A DNA stretch of 64,000 nt from Novosphingobium umbonatum (GTDB lineage Bacteria; Pseudomonadota; Alphaproteobacteria; Sphingomonadales; Sphingomonadaceae): contig NZ_SACO01000004.1 in the NCBI RefSeq assembly GCF_004005905.1, positions 248,001 through 312,000 on the forward strand, written 5' to 3'. Every line of letters begins with the position of its first letter. The stretch's first letter is position 1. The notes below the pieces were generated by a model. It was not told where the DNA came from and ran no database searches. It saw only the letters and a program-made list of their open reading frames with translations. The position numbers and the translations under genes were made by a program. Shown one piece after another: positions 34,906 through 44,124 of the stretch.

Positions 34906-36660
34906 ATGACAAAACCCGCCAAGCGAGGCGCGAATCGAGCAAGCCTATGCCTCGCCACAGGCCTTGGATTGAGTTTGGCCTGCGCCGCTCCCCTGCAGGC
35001 AAAAGACGCAGCCAAGCGGCCCAACATTGTGCTGATCGTGCTGGACGATGTCGGCTTTTCCGATCTTGGCCCGTTTGGCTCGGAAATCCGCACGCCCAAT
35101 CTGGACGCTCTGGCCGCGCGCGGCCTGCGCTATAATCGCTTTGATACCAAAGCGGTCTGCACCCCCACGCGTGCAGCGCTGCTAACAGGGCGCAACCCGC
35201 AAACGGTGCGCATGGCCGACCTGCCCGCCACCAAGGTCGATCCCTCCGACGAAACCCGCGACAGGGGCGAAATGCCCGCCAATGCCCAAACCATCGCGCA
35301 AGTGCTGGGGCGGGCTGGCTATGCCACCGCCGGTTTCGGCAAATGGCATCTGGCGCCCGAGGATCAGGACGGCAGTGCAGGCCACAACAGTTCATGGCCG
35401 CTACAGCGCGGCTTTGACCAATTTTACGGCTTCTTTCTGGGTTGGACCGACCAATACCACCCCAAGCTGATCGAGGGGAACCGGCGCATCGCCGCGCCCG
35501 AAACGCCCGGATACCATTTCTCCCAAGACATCACCGACCACGCCATCGCCGCCTTGAAACCCGACAGCGCCAAGCCGCAATTCGTCTATCTGGCCTATGG
35601 CGCCGGACACGCCCCCATTCAGGTGCCCCGCCCCTATATTGACGCCTATGCCAACACCTATGCCAAGGGCTGGGACGCATTGCGCGAGGAAAGGCTGGCG
35701 CGGATGAAGGCGATGGGCATTGTGCCCGCCAACACCCAATTGCCCCCGCGCAATCCGGGCGACAAGGCATGGGCCGACCTCACCCCGACCGAGCAGCAGG
35801 TCTATGCCCGCTTCATGGCCACTTATGCCGGTTTCCTCACCCATACCGATGAACAGATTGGGCGCCTGATCGCCCATCTCAAAGCCACCGGCCAATATGA
35901 CAACACCGTCATCATGGTGATGAGCGACAATGGCGCCGCCTCCGAAGCAGGACAGCGCGGCTCGTTCGAGCGGCTCTATGCGCCCAACAAGTTGAGCGCG
36001 GAACAGATGTTGGCGCGGATTGATGAATTGGGCAGCGACAAGACCCAGAGCGAATATCAGCGCCCTTGGGCCATGGCCGGAGTCACCCCGCTGCGGCGCT
36101 ATAAATTATGGCCCTATCTGGGGGGCATCCGCACGCCATTGATCGTGTCATGGCCCAAAATGGTCAAGGATGGCGGCGCCATCCGTCATCAATATGTCGA
36201 TGTGGTCGATGTCGCGCCCACTTTGGCGCAAATGGGCAAGACGCAATTTCCCAAGAGCCTGCACGGCCTTGCCGAGATGCCGGTCGCGGGGCGCTCGATC
36301 CTGCCCACCATCCTGTCGCCCAAGGCCCCTGCGGCGCGGTCGGTACAATATTTCGAATTGCGCGGCAATCGCGCGATCACCCAAGGCCCGTGGCGGGCAG
36401 TCGCGGTGCATAAACAAGGCAGCGATTTTGCCAAAGACCAATGGGCTTTGTTCAACACCGATCAGGACTTTTCCGAAAGCACCGATCTGGCCTCGCGCTA
36501 TCCCGAAAGGCTGGAGGCGATGAAGGCCCTGTGGTGGGATCAGGCCCGCCGCTATTCCACCCCCGCCTTGGCCGAGGCGCCGGAACGCTTTCGCATGCGG
36601 GAAAAATTCGACGATTCCGCCGACCGCCCCAGTGCGAAGGTTGAGAGAGAAACGCCATGA
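34906..36660 (+). CDS. S1-family sulfatase 1, exported
   Basis: A 584-residue type-I sulfatase with signal peptide (about residues 1-32). Metal ligands are D47/D48 in VLDDVGFSD. The formylglycine site is C85 in VCTPTRAALLTGRN, the canonical C-x-P-x-R. SDNGAASE gives the other Asp-Asn pair. It hydrolyses a sulfate ester in the periplasm once C85 is converted by a formylglycine-generating enzyme, which is not in this window. It is the first gene of a sulfatase operon; the next sulfatase overlaps by ATGA. Confidence 0.92.
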   Translation: MTKPAKRGANRASLCLATGLGLSLACAAPLQAKDAAKRPNIVLIVLDDVGFSDLGPFGSEIRTPNLDALAARGLRYNRFDTKAVCTPTRAALLTGRNPQTVRMADLPATKVDPSDETRDRGEMPANAQTIAQVLGRAGYATAGFGKWHLAPEDQDGSAGHNSSWPLQRGFDQFYGFFLGWTDQYHPKLIEGNRRIAAPETPGYHFSQDITDHAIAALKPDSAKPQFVYLAYGAGHAPIQVPRPYIDAYANTYAKGWDALREERLARMKAMGIVPANTQLPPRNPGDKAWADLTPTEQQVYARFMATYAGFLTHTDEQIGRLIAHLKATGQYDNTVIMVMSDNGAASEAGQRGSFERLYAPNKLSAEQMLARIDELGSDKTQSEYQRPWAMAGVTPLRRYKLWPYLGGIRTPLIVSWPKMVKDGGAIRHQYVDVVDVAPTLAQMGKTQFPKSLHGLAEMPVAGRSILPTILSPKAPAARSVQYFELRGNRAITQGPWRAVAVHKQGSDFAKDQWALFNTDQDFSESTDLASRYPERLEAMKALWWDQARRYSTPALAEAPERFRMREKFDDSADRPSAKVERETP

Positions 36661-38063
36661 AGCGCAAATTCTGCGCGGCGCTGGCCTCGCTCTCGGCGTT
36701 GATGATGCATCAAGGCCTTGCCGCCCAAAGCCTGCCCGCCGCAGCCCCGCCACAAGGGCAGCATACGGCCAGATCGGGCCAGCCCAATATCATCTTCATT
36801 CTGGCCGATGACATCGGGATAGAGGCTTTCAACGCCTATGGTGGGGAATATTACACCCCCAACATCGACCGTCTGGCCAAGGAAGGCGTGCGCTTCACGC
36901 AAGCTCATGCCACGCCGCTCTGCAGTCCGTCGCGCGTCCGGTTGATGACCGGCATGGAAAGCCACCGCAATTACGAGGCTTTTGGCTATCTGGCGCCCGG
37001 CCAATACACATTTGCCAATATGATGAAATCGGCAGGCTATGCCACCGGCATTGTCGGCAAATGGCAATTGATGGGCAATGGCTATGACGGGCGCGTGGGC
37101 ATCACCCCGCAACAGGCCGGTTTTGATGAAAGCTATCTGTGGCAATTAAAGGCGCTGGACGCCAAGGGGTCGCGCTATTGGGGGCCAACCCGCGCCGACA
37201 ATGGCCGCGCAAAAATCGCCGAGGAAGGCTTCGGGCCCGATGCCGACAGCCGCTATGCGCTGGATTTCATCAGCCGCCACAAGGACAAGCCCTTCTTTCT
37301 CTATTACCCGATGGTGCTGGTGCATAATCCTTTTGTGCCTACGCCGGACAATATGGGGGCACAGGGGGCCAAGACCCGATTTGCCGCCATGGTCACCTAT
37401 ATGGACAGGCTGGTCGGCGATGTGATGGACCGCTTGAAGGCCGAGGGGCTGGATGGCAATACGCTGGTGATCTTTTCCGGCGACAATGGCACCAATCGCC
37501 AGATCACCTCGACCCGCGCGGGCCATGACGTGCGCGGCGGCAAGGGCACGCCCACCCTGTCGGGCACCCATGTGCCGATGATCCTGCGCGCGCCCGGCCT
37601 GTTACCGGCCGGCAGCAGCCGCGAGGGCCTGTTTGACTTTGCCGACATCATGCCCACCATGGCCGAGGCCAGCGGTATAACAGCGCCCACAGGACTGGAC
37701 GGGGTTAGCCAATGGGCGGTGGCCAAAGGCGAGAAACCCGCCGCGCGCAGCTGGATCTTTCAGCATTATGCCCCGCAATGGCAATTTGCTCCGTCCCGCT
37801 ATGTGTTTGACGCCAGCTACAAGCTGTATGGTGATGGGCGCTTCATGGCGCTGGATGATATGTCGGGCCGCGAAACCGAAATCACCGCGCCCAAGGGCGA
37901 TGCCGCCAAACACAAGGCCAACCTGCAAAGGGTGCTGGACAGCGTGAAGGATGGGCCGCTGAGCCCTGTCCGCTTCCCATGGTGCGCGGGGCAGCCGTCC
38001 AACGACCCTACCCGCCCCGCTATCGAGGCCGGCTGCAAAAGCTCGCCGCAAGGAGAAGAATGA
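36657..38063 (+). CDS. S1-family sulfatase 2, exported
   Basis: A 468-residue sulfatase with signal peptide (about residues 1-23). Metal ligands sit at D51/D52 in ILADDIGIEAF and the formylglycine site is C89 in LCSPSRVRLMTG, canonical. FSGDNGTNRQ carries the second Asp-Asn pair. It overlaps the first sulfatase and the third one by ATGA, so the three are one translationally coupled unit. Substrate unknown; each sulfatase probably removes sulfate from a different position of the same glycan or glycoside. Confidence 0.92.
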   Translation: MKRKFCAALASLSALMMHQGLAAQSLPAAAPPQGQHTARSGQPNIIFILADDIGIEAFNAYGGEYYTPNIDRLAKEGVRFTQAHATPLCSPSRVRLMTGMESHRNYEAFGYLAPGQYTFANMMKSAGYATGIVGKWQLMGNGYDGRVGITPQQAGFDESYLWQLKALDAKGSRYWGPTRADNGRAKIAEEGFGPDADSRYALDFISRHKDKPFFLYYPMVLVHNPFVPTPDNMGAQGAKTRFAAMVTYMDRLVGDVMDRLKAEGLDGNTLVIFSGDNGTNRQITSTRAGHDVRGGKGTPTLSGTHVPMILRAPGLLPAGSSREGLFDFADIMPTMAEASGITAPTGLDGVSQWAVAKGEKPAARSWIFQHYAPQWQFAPSRYVFDASYKLYGDGRFMALDDMSGRETEITAPKGDAAKHKANLQRVLDSVKDGPLSPVRFPWCAGQPSNDPTRPAIEAGCKSSPQGEE

Positions 38064-39571
38064 TGGCCCGCATCCCGCTTTGCGCCCTGCTGGCCACCGC
38101 CAGCCTGTTGCTCTATGCACCGGCCAGCGGCGCCCCCGCGCGGCCTGCCTCCAACGCCCGCCCCATGGCCAGCCCACCCGCCACCGCCACACCCCGAGCC
38201 AGCATGCCCCGAGCCAGCATGCCCAATGTGCTGGTCATTCTGGCCGATGATCTGGGCTGGCCGGATGTGTCGGCCTATGGCGGGCGGGATGTACCAACGC
38301 CCAATCTGGACCGTATTGCGGCGTCTGGTGCGGCCTTTTCCAGCGGCTATGTCACCGCCTCGGTCTGTGCAGTATCGCGCGCGGGCCTGTTGACCGGCCG
38401 CATGCCGATGCGCTTTGGCTTTACCTATAATATCAATGACGAGGGAGATGCAGGCGCAGGCCTTCCCGTCTCGGAAAAGACCATCGCCGAAAGGCTCAAG
38501 CCGCTAGGCTATCGCACCGGCGCCTTTGGCAAATGGCATGTGGGTTCAGAGGACCGGTTCTATCCCACCAATCGCGGCTTTGACGAATTTTTCGGATTTC
38601 TGGCGGGGGAGACGGTCTATGTCGATCCCAAAACCCCCGGCATCGTCACCACCCCGACCAAGGCGGATGCGGGCAAACCTCCGTTTGAACAGCGCCTGCG
38701 CAATGGGGTGGTGATCGAAGGGGCAGGCCGCCATCGGGTGGACAATTTCAACCGCTATCTCACCGACGAGATCACCGATCATGCGGTCGATTTCATTGAC
38801 CGCTCGGCCAAGCAGAAACAGCCCTTCTTCTCTTATGTCGCCTATAATGCGCCCCATTGGCCCTTGCAGGTGCCCCAGGCGTGGTATGACCGCTTTGCCC
38901 ACATTAAGGACCCCGTGCGCCGCACCTATGTGGCGATGATTGCCGCGATGGACGCAGGCGTGGGGCGCATTCTGGACAAGCTGGAACAGCGCGGCCTGCG
39001 TGAGAACACGATGGTGGTGTTCCTGTCTGACAATGGCTGTCCGGTGCAATTTGGTTTCTGCAACGAAGCCCATCCATGGGGCGCGGGCAAATTCACCTAT
39101 CTGGAAGGCGGCGTGCGGGTGCCTTTCCTTTTCGCCTATCCACGCGGGATGAAGCCCAAAGGGGTGGTCGATCAATCGGTCTCCTCGCTCGACATCCTGC
39201 CGACCATCTTGAAAGCGGCCGCGCCCGAAAGCCCCCTGCCGCGCGAATTGGAAGGGCAGGACCTAATCGCCTCCGCCCAGAGTAAAGGCCCCGATCAGCG
39301 CTTGATGGTTTGGGGCCAGGCACCGGTCTATGCCGCCAAGCAAGGGCCGTGGCGGGTGTGGCGTTCGGATGATTGGGGCAGCCGCGCCTTGCACAATCTG
39401 GCGCAGGACCCCTGGGAAAAAACCGATATTTCCGCCGCCAATCGCCAGCACAGCGACAGGCTGAACGCCGCCATTGACCAATTTGCCCAGTCGCTGCCCC
39501 AACCCCTGTGGAAGCTGCATAGCACCCGCAAGGTGGTGATCGGCGGGCGCGAGACGGAATGGGTCTACTGA
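38060..39571 (+). CDS. S1-family sulfatase 3 with atypical active-site motif
   Basis: A 503-residue sulfatase with signal peptide (about residues 1-25) and a Pro/Ala-rich linker. Metal ligands are at D63/D64 in ILADDLGWPD. The formylglycine site is C103 in VCAVSRAGLLTGR: the usual Pro (or Ala) two residues after Cys is Val. Later motifs (FLSDNGCPV, GAGKFTYLEGGVRVPFL) are normal. The linker carries a 15-bp tandem duplication (38192-38206 and 38207-38221) that repeats PRASM. The start overlaps sulfatase 2 (ATGA) with AGGAGAAG upstream. The odd motif may still be modified; this needs testing. Confidence 0.9.
   Translation: MMARIPLCALLATASLLLYAPASGAPARPASNARPMASPPATATPRASMPRASMPNVLVILADDLGWPDVSAYGGRDVPTPNLDRIAASGAAFSSGYVTASVCAVSRAGLLTGRMPMRFGFTYNINDEGDAGAGLPVSEKTIAERLKPLGYRTGAFGKWHVGSEDRFYPTNRGFDEFFGFLAGETVYVDPKTPGIVTTPTKADAGKPPFEQRLRNGVVIEGAGRHRVDNFNRYLTDEITDHAVDFIDRSAKQKQPFFSYVAYNAPHWPLQVPQAWYDRFAHIKDPVRRTYVAMIAAMDAGVGRILDKLEQRGLRENTMVVFLSDNGCPVQFGFCNEAHPWGAGKFTYLEGGVRVPFLFAYPRGMKPKGVVDQSVSSLDILPTILKAAAPESPLPRELEGQDLIASAQSKGPDQRLMVWGQAPVYAAKQGPWRVWRSDDWGSRALHNLAQDPWEKTDISAANRQHSDRLNAAIDQFAQSLPQPLWKLHSTRKVVIGGRETEWVY
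38192..38221 (+). repeat. 15-bp tandem duplication inside sulfatase 3
   Basis: CCCCGAGCCAGCATG occurs twice head to tail (38192-38206, 38207-38221), adding five residues to the linker between signal peptide and catalytic domain. The frame is kept. It looks like recent slippage. Confidence 0.85.
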
Positions 39572-39610
39572 TCCTTCCTTTGCCAGCATTCCAGACCAGC
39601 GAGACCTGCC

Positions 39611-41494
39611 ATGTCCCATTACAACTTTACCCGTCGCCATCTTCTGGGCGCAGCCGCCACTCTGGCGGCAGGCGCAGCCCAGGGGGCGCTTGCCCAACCC
39701 TCTTCAGGCAAGCGCCCCAACATCCTGTGGATCGTGTCGGAAGACAATAACGCCTATATTGGCGCCTATGGCGACAAATTGGCCCATACGCCCACCATCG
39801 ACGGATTGGCGCGCAAGGGCGTCTTGTTCCGCCATGTCTATTCCAACGCGCCGGTTTGCGCGCCGTCGCGCTTTGGCATTCTGACCGGCGTTTATCCCGA
39901 AAGCTGTGCGCCGGCCAACCATATGCGCGCCAATGCCCATTGGCCCGAAGCCTTCAAGACCTATCCGCAATTGTTGCGGGAGGCAGGCTATTTTTGCAGC
40001 AACAACACCAAGACGGATTACAATTGCGATGTTAAGCCCGAAGCCATCTGGGATGTGCAAGGGCCACAGGGCCATTGGCGCAAACGGCCCGCCAACCAGC
40101 CCTTCATGGCGGTGTTCAACTATGAAACCACCCATGAATCCCGTCTTTTCAAACCCACCGCAGGCCGCGTGACGCCCGACATGATCACGCTGCCCCCGTT
40201 CCTGCCGGATACGCCCGGCATCCGGCAAGACTATGCCAGCTATTACAACATGATGGAAAAGATGGACGGTCAATTGGCCGAACGGCTTGCCGAATTGGAA
40301 GCCGACGGTCTGGCCGAAGACACGATCATCTTCCACTATTCCGACAATGGCGGCATCCTGCCCCGATCCAAGCGCTATTGCTATGAGGAAGGGCTGGCCT
40401 GCGAGATGGTGGTCTATGCCCCGCCCAAATGGCGCCATCTGTTACCCGTTGCCCCGGGGCACGAGTTGACCAGTCCGGTATCCTTCATCGATCTGGCCCC
40501 CACCGTGCTGTCGCTGGCCGGTGTGGCGCAACCGGCGCAAATGGTCGGCAAACCTTTCCTTGGCCCCCGTGCCAGCGCCAAGACCTATGCCTTTTCCATG
40601 CGCAACCGCATGGATGAACGCTATGATTTCCAGCGCACCGTCACCGATGGGCGCTGGCGCTATATCCGCAATTACATGCCCCATCGGCCATGGGGACAGC
40701 ATCAGGCCTTTGAGTGGTTGGCCAAAGGCTATCAGGACTGGGAAAGCGCGCATCGGGCCGGAACGCTCAATGCCGATCAGGACCGCTTCTTTCAGCCCAA
40801 GCCGTTCGAGGAACTGTATGACCTGCGGCAGGACCCGCATGAATTGCGCAATCTGGCCAAGGATGCCAGCGCCAAGCCACAATTGGCTCGGTTGAGCAAG
40901 GCGCTGGACGAGCATATGCTGGCCATCAACGACAATGGCTTTATCCCCGAAGCCTTGGCCGGTGAAGGCTATTTCGAGAGCCGCAACCGCGCGCTTTATC
41001 CCCTGCCGCAGGTGATGGAGTTGGCCCGTGCTGCGGTCAGCGGTTCGGCCAGCACCGCGCAATTGCTCGCGGGGCTGGACGCCAAACTGCCCGTGCTGCG
41101 CTATTGGGCGGCGATGGGCCTGTTGATCCACCGCCCTGCCGCCGCAAAACCTGCGTTGCAAAAGCTGCTGGCGCAGGAGACTTGCGACCAGATCCGCGTC
41201 CTTGTTGCCGAAACCCTGGTCCATCTGGGTGAGGTGGAGGAACCGGTCAAAATGCTCACCACATTGGCCGCACAGGATCGGGTGTGGCAGGTGCAATTGC
41301 AGGCTATCAACGGCCTGACCTTCATCGGCGAGGCAGCGCGCCCTGCCCTGCCGGTGGTGCAACAGGCCGCGTTGAGCGAGCAGGAATATGTCCGCAATGC
41401 CGCTCGCTATCTCAGCGCGGTGCTGGAAGGCCGCTACACCCCTTCCTTGCCGATCATGGACTTTGAACGCCTGATGCAACGCATGAAAGGTTAA
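39611..41494 (+). CDS. S1-family sulfatase 4 with HEAT-like C-terminus
   Basis: A 627-residue sulfatase with a Tat-type signal (TRRHLLGAAA, residues 7-16). The metal motif is IVSEDNNAYI, the SED-N form seen in heparan N-sulfatase-like enzymes, and the formylglycine site is C83 in VCAPSRFGILTG. Residues 1-460 are the sulfatase domain. About residues 475-620 form alpha-helical repeats resembling HEAT repeats (VLRYWAAMGLLIH, IRVLVAETLVHLGE, VQLQAINGLTFIGE), probably for substrate or protein contact. It lies 39 bp after sulfatase 3 and ends in a 4-bp overlap with the convergent LacI gene. Confidence 0.9.
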   Translation: MSHYNFTRRHLLGAAATLAAGAAQGALAQPSSGKRPNILWIVSEDNNAYIGAYGDKLAHTPTIDGLARKGVLFRHVYSNAPVCAPSRFGILTGVYPESCAPANHMRANAHWPEAFKTYPQLLREAGYFCSNNTKTDYNCDVKPEAIWDVQGPQGHWRKRPANQPFMAVFNYETTHESRLFKPTAGRVTPDMITLPPFLPDTPGIRQDYASYYNMMEKMDGQLAERLAELEADGLAEDTIIFHYSDNGGILPRSKRYCYEEGLACEMVVYAPPKWRHLLPVAPGHELTSPVSFIDLAPTVLSLAGVAQPAQMVGKPFLGPRASAKTYAFSMRNRMDERYDFQRTVTDGRWRYIRNYMPHRPWGQHQAFEWLAKGYQDWESAHRAGTLNADQDRFFQPKPFEELYDLRQDPHELRNLAKDASAKPQLARLSKALDEHMLAINDNGFIPEALAGEGYFESRNRALYPLPQVMELARAAVSGSASTAQLLAGLDAKLPVLRYWAAMGLLIHRPAAAKPALQKLLAQETCDQIRVLVAETLVHLGEVEEPVKMLTTLAAQDRVWQVQLQAINGLTFIGEAARPALPVVQQAALSEQEYVRNAARYLSAVLEGRYTPSLPIMDFERLMQRMKG

Positions 41495-42501
41495 AAAGGA
41501 TAAGGCTCCAGACAATGCTGGCGGCTGCCGTCAGTGGAGCCACGGATGATCAGTTGATAGGAAAAGGGCTGTGGCTGGAACGCGGGATTGATCGCCGCCT
41601 CCACCGCAGCCCTTGCAATATCGGGCACAGGTTGATGCACAGTGGTCAGCGGCGGGAACACCATGCGCGCGATCGGGGAATCGTCAAAACCGGCCACCGC
41701 CAGATCATCGGGCACGCGATAGCCCAGTCGTGCAGCCTCGGCCAAAACGCCCGCGGCCATTTCATCGCCCGTGGCGAAAATGGCGGTGGGCCGGTCGGGA
41801 AGGGCCATCAGGCTGGTGGTCGCCTGTACGCCTGCGGCAAAGCTGAAATCGCCGCGCAGCACCAGATCGGGATCAAAGGCGATGCCCGCCTCGTCCAACG
41901 CCTTGCAATAGGCCTCCAGACGCGCTTCGGAGGCGCGGCGCGGCAAAGGCGGGGCGATAATCCCGATCCTTTTATGTCCCAGACCCAACAAATGGCGCAT
42001 GAGTTCAAGCGCGCAAGGTTCCTCGTTGACCGGTACGGTGAGGCCATAGCCCTCGGTCACCGCAGCCACGCGGACAACCGCGATTTTCTCCCGCTCGAAA
42101 TGGTCCAGAATGCGCTGATCATTACAATAGGGCGGGGTCAGGATCACGCTATCTGGCCGCGCGGAAAAGCTGATGGCCACGGTGTCGGACGCGTTATGCT
42201 GTTTGTAATCCAGCGTGGCGGTAATCAGATTATAGCCCCGATCGCGGCAGGCCGAACCCATGGCGATCATCATGCGCGAAATATAGCTGATCCCCGAACC
42301 CAGCACCACCAAGCCGATCAGATAGCTGCGCTGTCCGGCCAGTTGCCGCGCGGCCAGCGTAGGCTTGTAGCCCAGATCCCTGATCGCCTGTTGCACCCTT
42401 TCGCGGGCCTCGGCGCCAACGCGCTTTTCGCCATTGACCACGCGGGACACGGTTTTGAACGAAACGCCCGCAGCCTTGGCCACATCCTTGATTGTTGCCA
42501 C
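41491..42501 (-). CDS. LacI-family regulator of sulfatase locus
   Basis: A 336-residue LacI/GalR regulator starting with GTG. The helix-turn-helix occupies residues 3-50 (IKDVAKAAGVSFKTVSRVVNGEKRVG) and the effector domain follows. It is convergent with the last sulfatase and probably represses the sulfatase/receptor locus until a sulfated sugar appears. AACGTT at 42508-42513, directly before its start, could be an autoregulatory operator. Confidence 0.88.
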   Translation of the reverse strand: MATIKDVAKAAGVSFKTVSRVVNGEKRVGAEARERVQQAIRDLGYKPTLAARQLAGQRSYLIGLVVLGSGISYISRMMIAMGSACRDRGYNLITATLDYKQHNASDTVAISFSARPDSVILTPPYCNDQRILDHFEREKIAVVRVAAVTEGYGLTVPVNEEPCALELMRHLLGLGHKRIGIIAPPLPRRASEARLEAYCKALDEAGIAFDPDLVLRGDFSFAAGVQATTSLMALPDRPTAIFATGDEMAAGVLAEAARLGYRVPDDLAVAGFDDSPIARMVFPPLTTVHQPVPDIARAAVEAAINPAFQPQPFSYQLIIRGSTDGSRQHCLEPYPF

Positions 42502-42715
42502 TGGTTAAACGTTCCCCGAACCTCTTGCGCGCCCATCTCTAGAACCAAAATCGCCCGCCGCAAATGCCCCTGATGCCTTTTCACCACGTTTTGCAAAAAC
42601 ATCGCCCATCGGATGGCCGCGACTGGCCAGTTCATCGCATCCTAGCTATGGGCAAGGCAGGCATAAGCCGGAGGGGGACCATCCAACGGCCACAAGGGAC
42701 AGGAGGGGAGTGCAA

Positions 42716-44122
42716 GTGAGCGGACAGCTTCGCCTATCGCCCTACCTGCCGTTTGCCGCCCTGCTGCTGGCTAATTTCATGGAAGTGTTGAACCATATGT
42801 TCGTCAACATTTCCATGCCGGTGGTTTCGCGCCAATTGCATGCATCGGACACAATCACCCATTGGGTTTTCAGCTCCTATGCCCTTGGCTTTGCCTTGAC
42901 GCTGGTGTTGACCGGATCGATGGCGGATCGGATCGGGCATCGCCGGATCTTCCTGACGGGGGCGGCCCTCTTTGTGCTGGCCTCGCTGGCCTGTGCCATG
43001 TCGGACCAGATTACGCCCTTCCTGCTGGCCCGCGTAGCGCAGGGTGCCGCTTTTGCCATGACCGCGCCGCAAGTGATGGGCCTGCTGCACATCCTCTACA
43101 CGCCAGAGCAGCGGGTCAAGCTGCTGCCCGCTTTGGGCTTTGCCTCGGCCTCGGCGGGCACCTTCGGGCCGGTGGCCGCCGGTTTCCTGATCACCGCCAA
43201 TTGGATGGATATGGGGTGGCGGACGGTGTTTCTAGGCTCTGCCTGCATCGGCTTGGTTAGCTTCCTGCTCGGCTTTTGGCTGCTGCCTCGCCACACGCAG
43301 GGGCAAACGGGCACGGCCATGCCCAAAGGGCGTTGGGGGTTGGCGCTGGTGGTGGCGCTGATCATGGCCCTGTTCGAATGGCTGGGCCGTGGCGAGCAAG
43401 GGTTTCAGCCATGGATGTTGGCGGCCCTTGCCCTGCCCGTTATTGCCGTCCTGCTGCTGCGCAAATGGCAAAGGGAACAGCGCGAGACCGAGGGACAGGC
43501 CATCGATCCGGACGCCAAAAGGCAATTGGTCACCGGCGCCATGCTGACCATTTGTTTCAGCGCCAGCAGCAACAGCCTGCTGATCATCGTCAACCATATC
43601 ATGCAAACCACCTTGGGCCGATCGCCTTCACTGTCGGGTGCCATGTTGATCCCCTATGGGCTGGGCGTCTTCTTCTCGATCCTGTGCTTTGGCCGATATT
43701 TGTTGAAACCCAACGGGCGCTTTGTCCTTGCAACGGGAGCGTCACTGTTGATGATCGCCGCCCCCTTGATCATTTGGGCCAGCGCTCAGACGCAATTGCC
43801 GCTTTGGGCCTTGCTGCCGATTTTGGGGCTTGCCGGTGTGGGCGTGGGCATGACCTCGGGCTGCATCGGTCCGGCCAGTCTGGCCCGCATGCCAACAGCC
43901 TATGCCGGTACCGGTGCGGCCACCCTGCGATTGGGGCAACAGATAGGGCTGGCTTTTGGCGGGGCCATGATCATGCGCCCCTATTTCCATGCAGCGCAAC
44001 TGCATGACACTATGCCCAGCCTGCCGCCCCATTTGATGACCATGTTGCTGGTGCTGGCCACGGCGGTAACATTGGCCCTGCATTTCCCCAAACCGTTGTT
44101 CCCCCGCCATCGGCAGGGTTGA
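42716..44122 (+). CDS. MFS efflux pump, DHA2 type
   Basis: A 468-residue MFS protein with about 14 helices, the DHA2 drug:H+ antiporter layout. Helix 1 carries LLLANFMEVLNHMFVNISMPV, the equivalent of the D-x-T-I-V-N-x-A-L-P motif, and motif A reads TGSMADRIGHRRIF. I start at the GTG at 42716, seven bases after AGGAGGGG; a GTG at 42710 is too close to that site. It is convergent with the TetR gene, the usual regulator for such pumps. Substrate unknown. Confidence 0.84.
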   Translation: MSGQLRLSPYLPFAALLLANFMEVLNHMFVNISMPVVSRQLHASDTITHWVFSSYALGFALTLVLTGSMADRIGHRRIFLTGAALFVLASLACAMSDQITPFLLARVAQGAAFAMTAPQVMGLLHILYTPEQRVKLLPALGFASASAGTFGPVAAGFLITANWMDMGWRTVFLGSACIGLVSFLLGFWLLPRHTQGQTGTAMPKGRWGLALVVALIMALFEWLGRGEQGFQPWMLAALALPVIAVLLLRKWQREQRETEGQAIDPDAKRQLVTGAMLTICFSASSNSLLIIVNHIMQTTLGRSPSLSGAMLIPYGLGVFFSILCFGRYLLKPNGRFVLATGASLLMIAAPLIIWASAQTQLPLWALLPILGLAGVGVGMTSGCIGPASLARMPTAYAGTGAATLRLGQQIGLAFGGAMIMRPYFHAAQLHDTMPSLPPHLMTMLLVLATAVTLALHFPKPLFPRHRQG

Positions 44123-44124
44123 TT

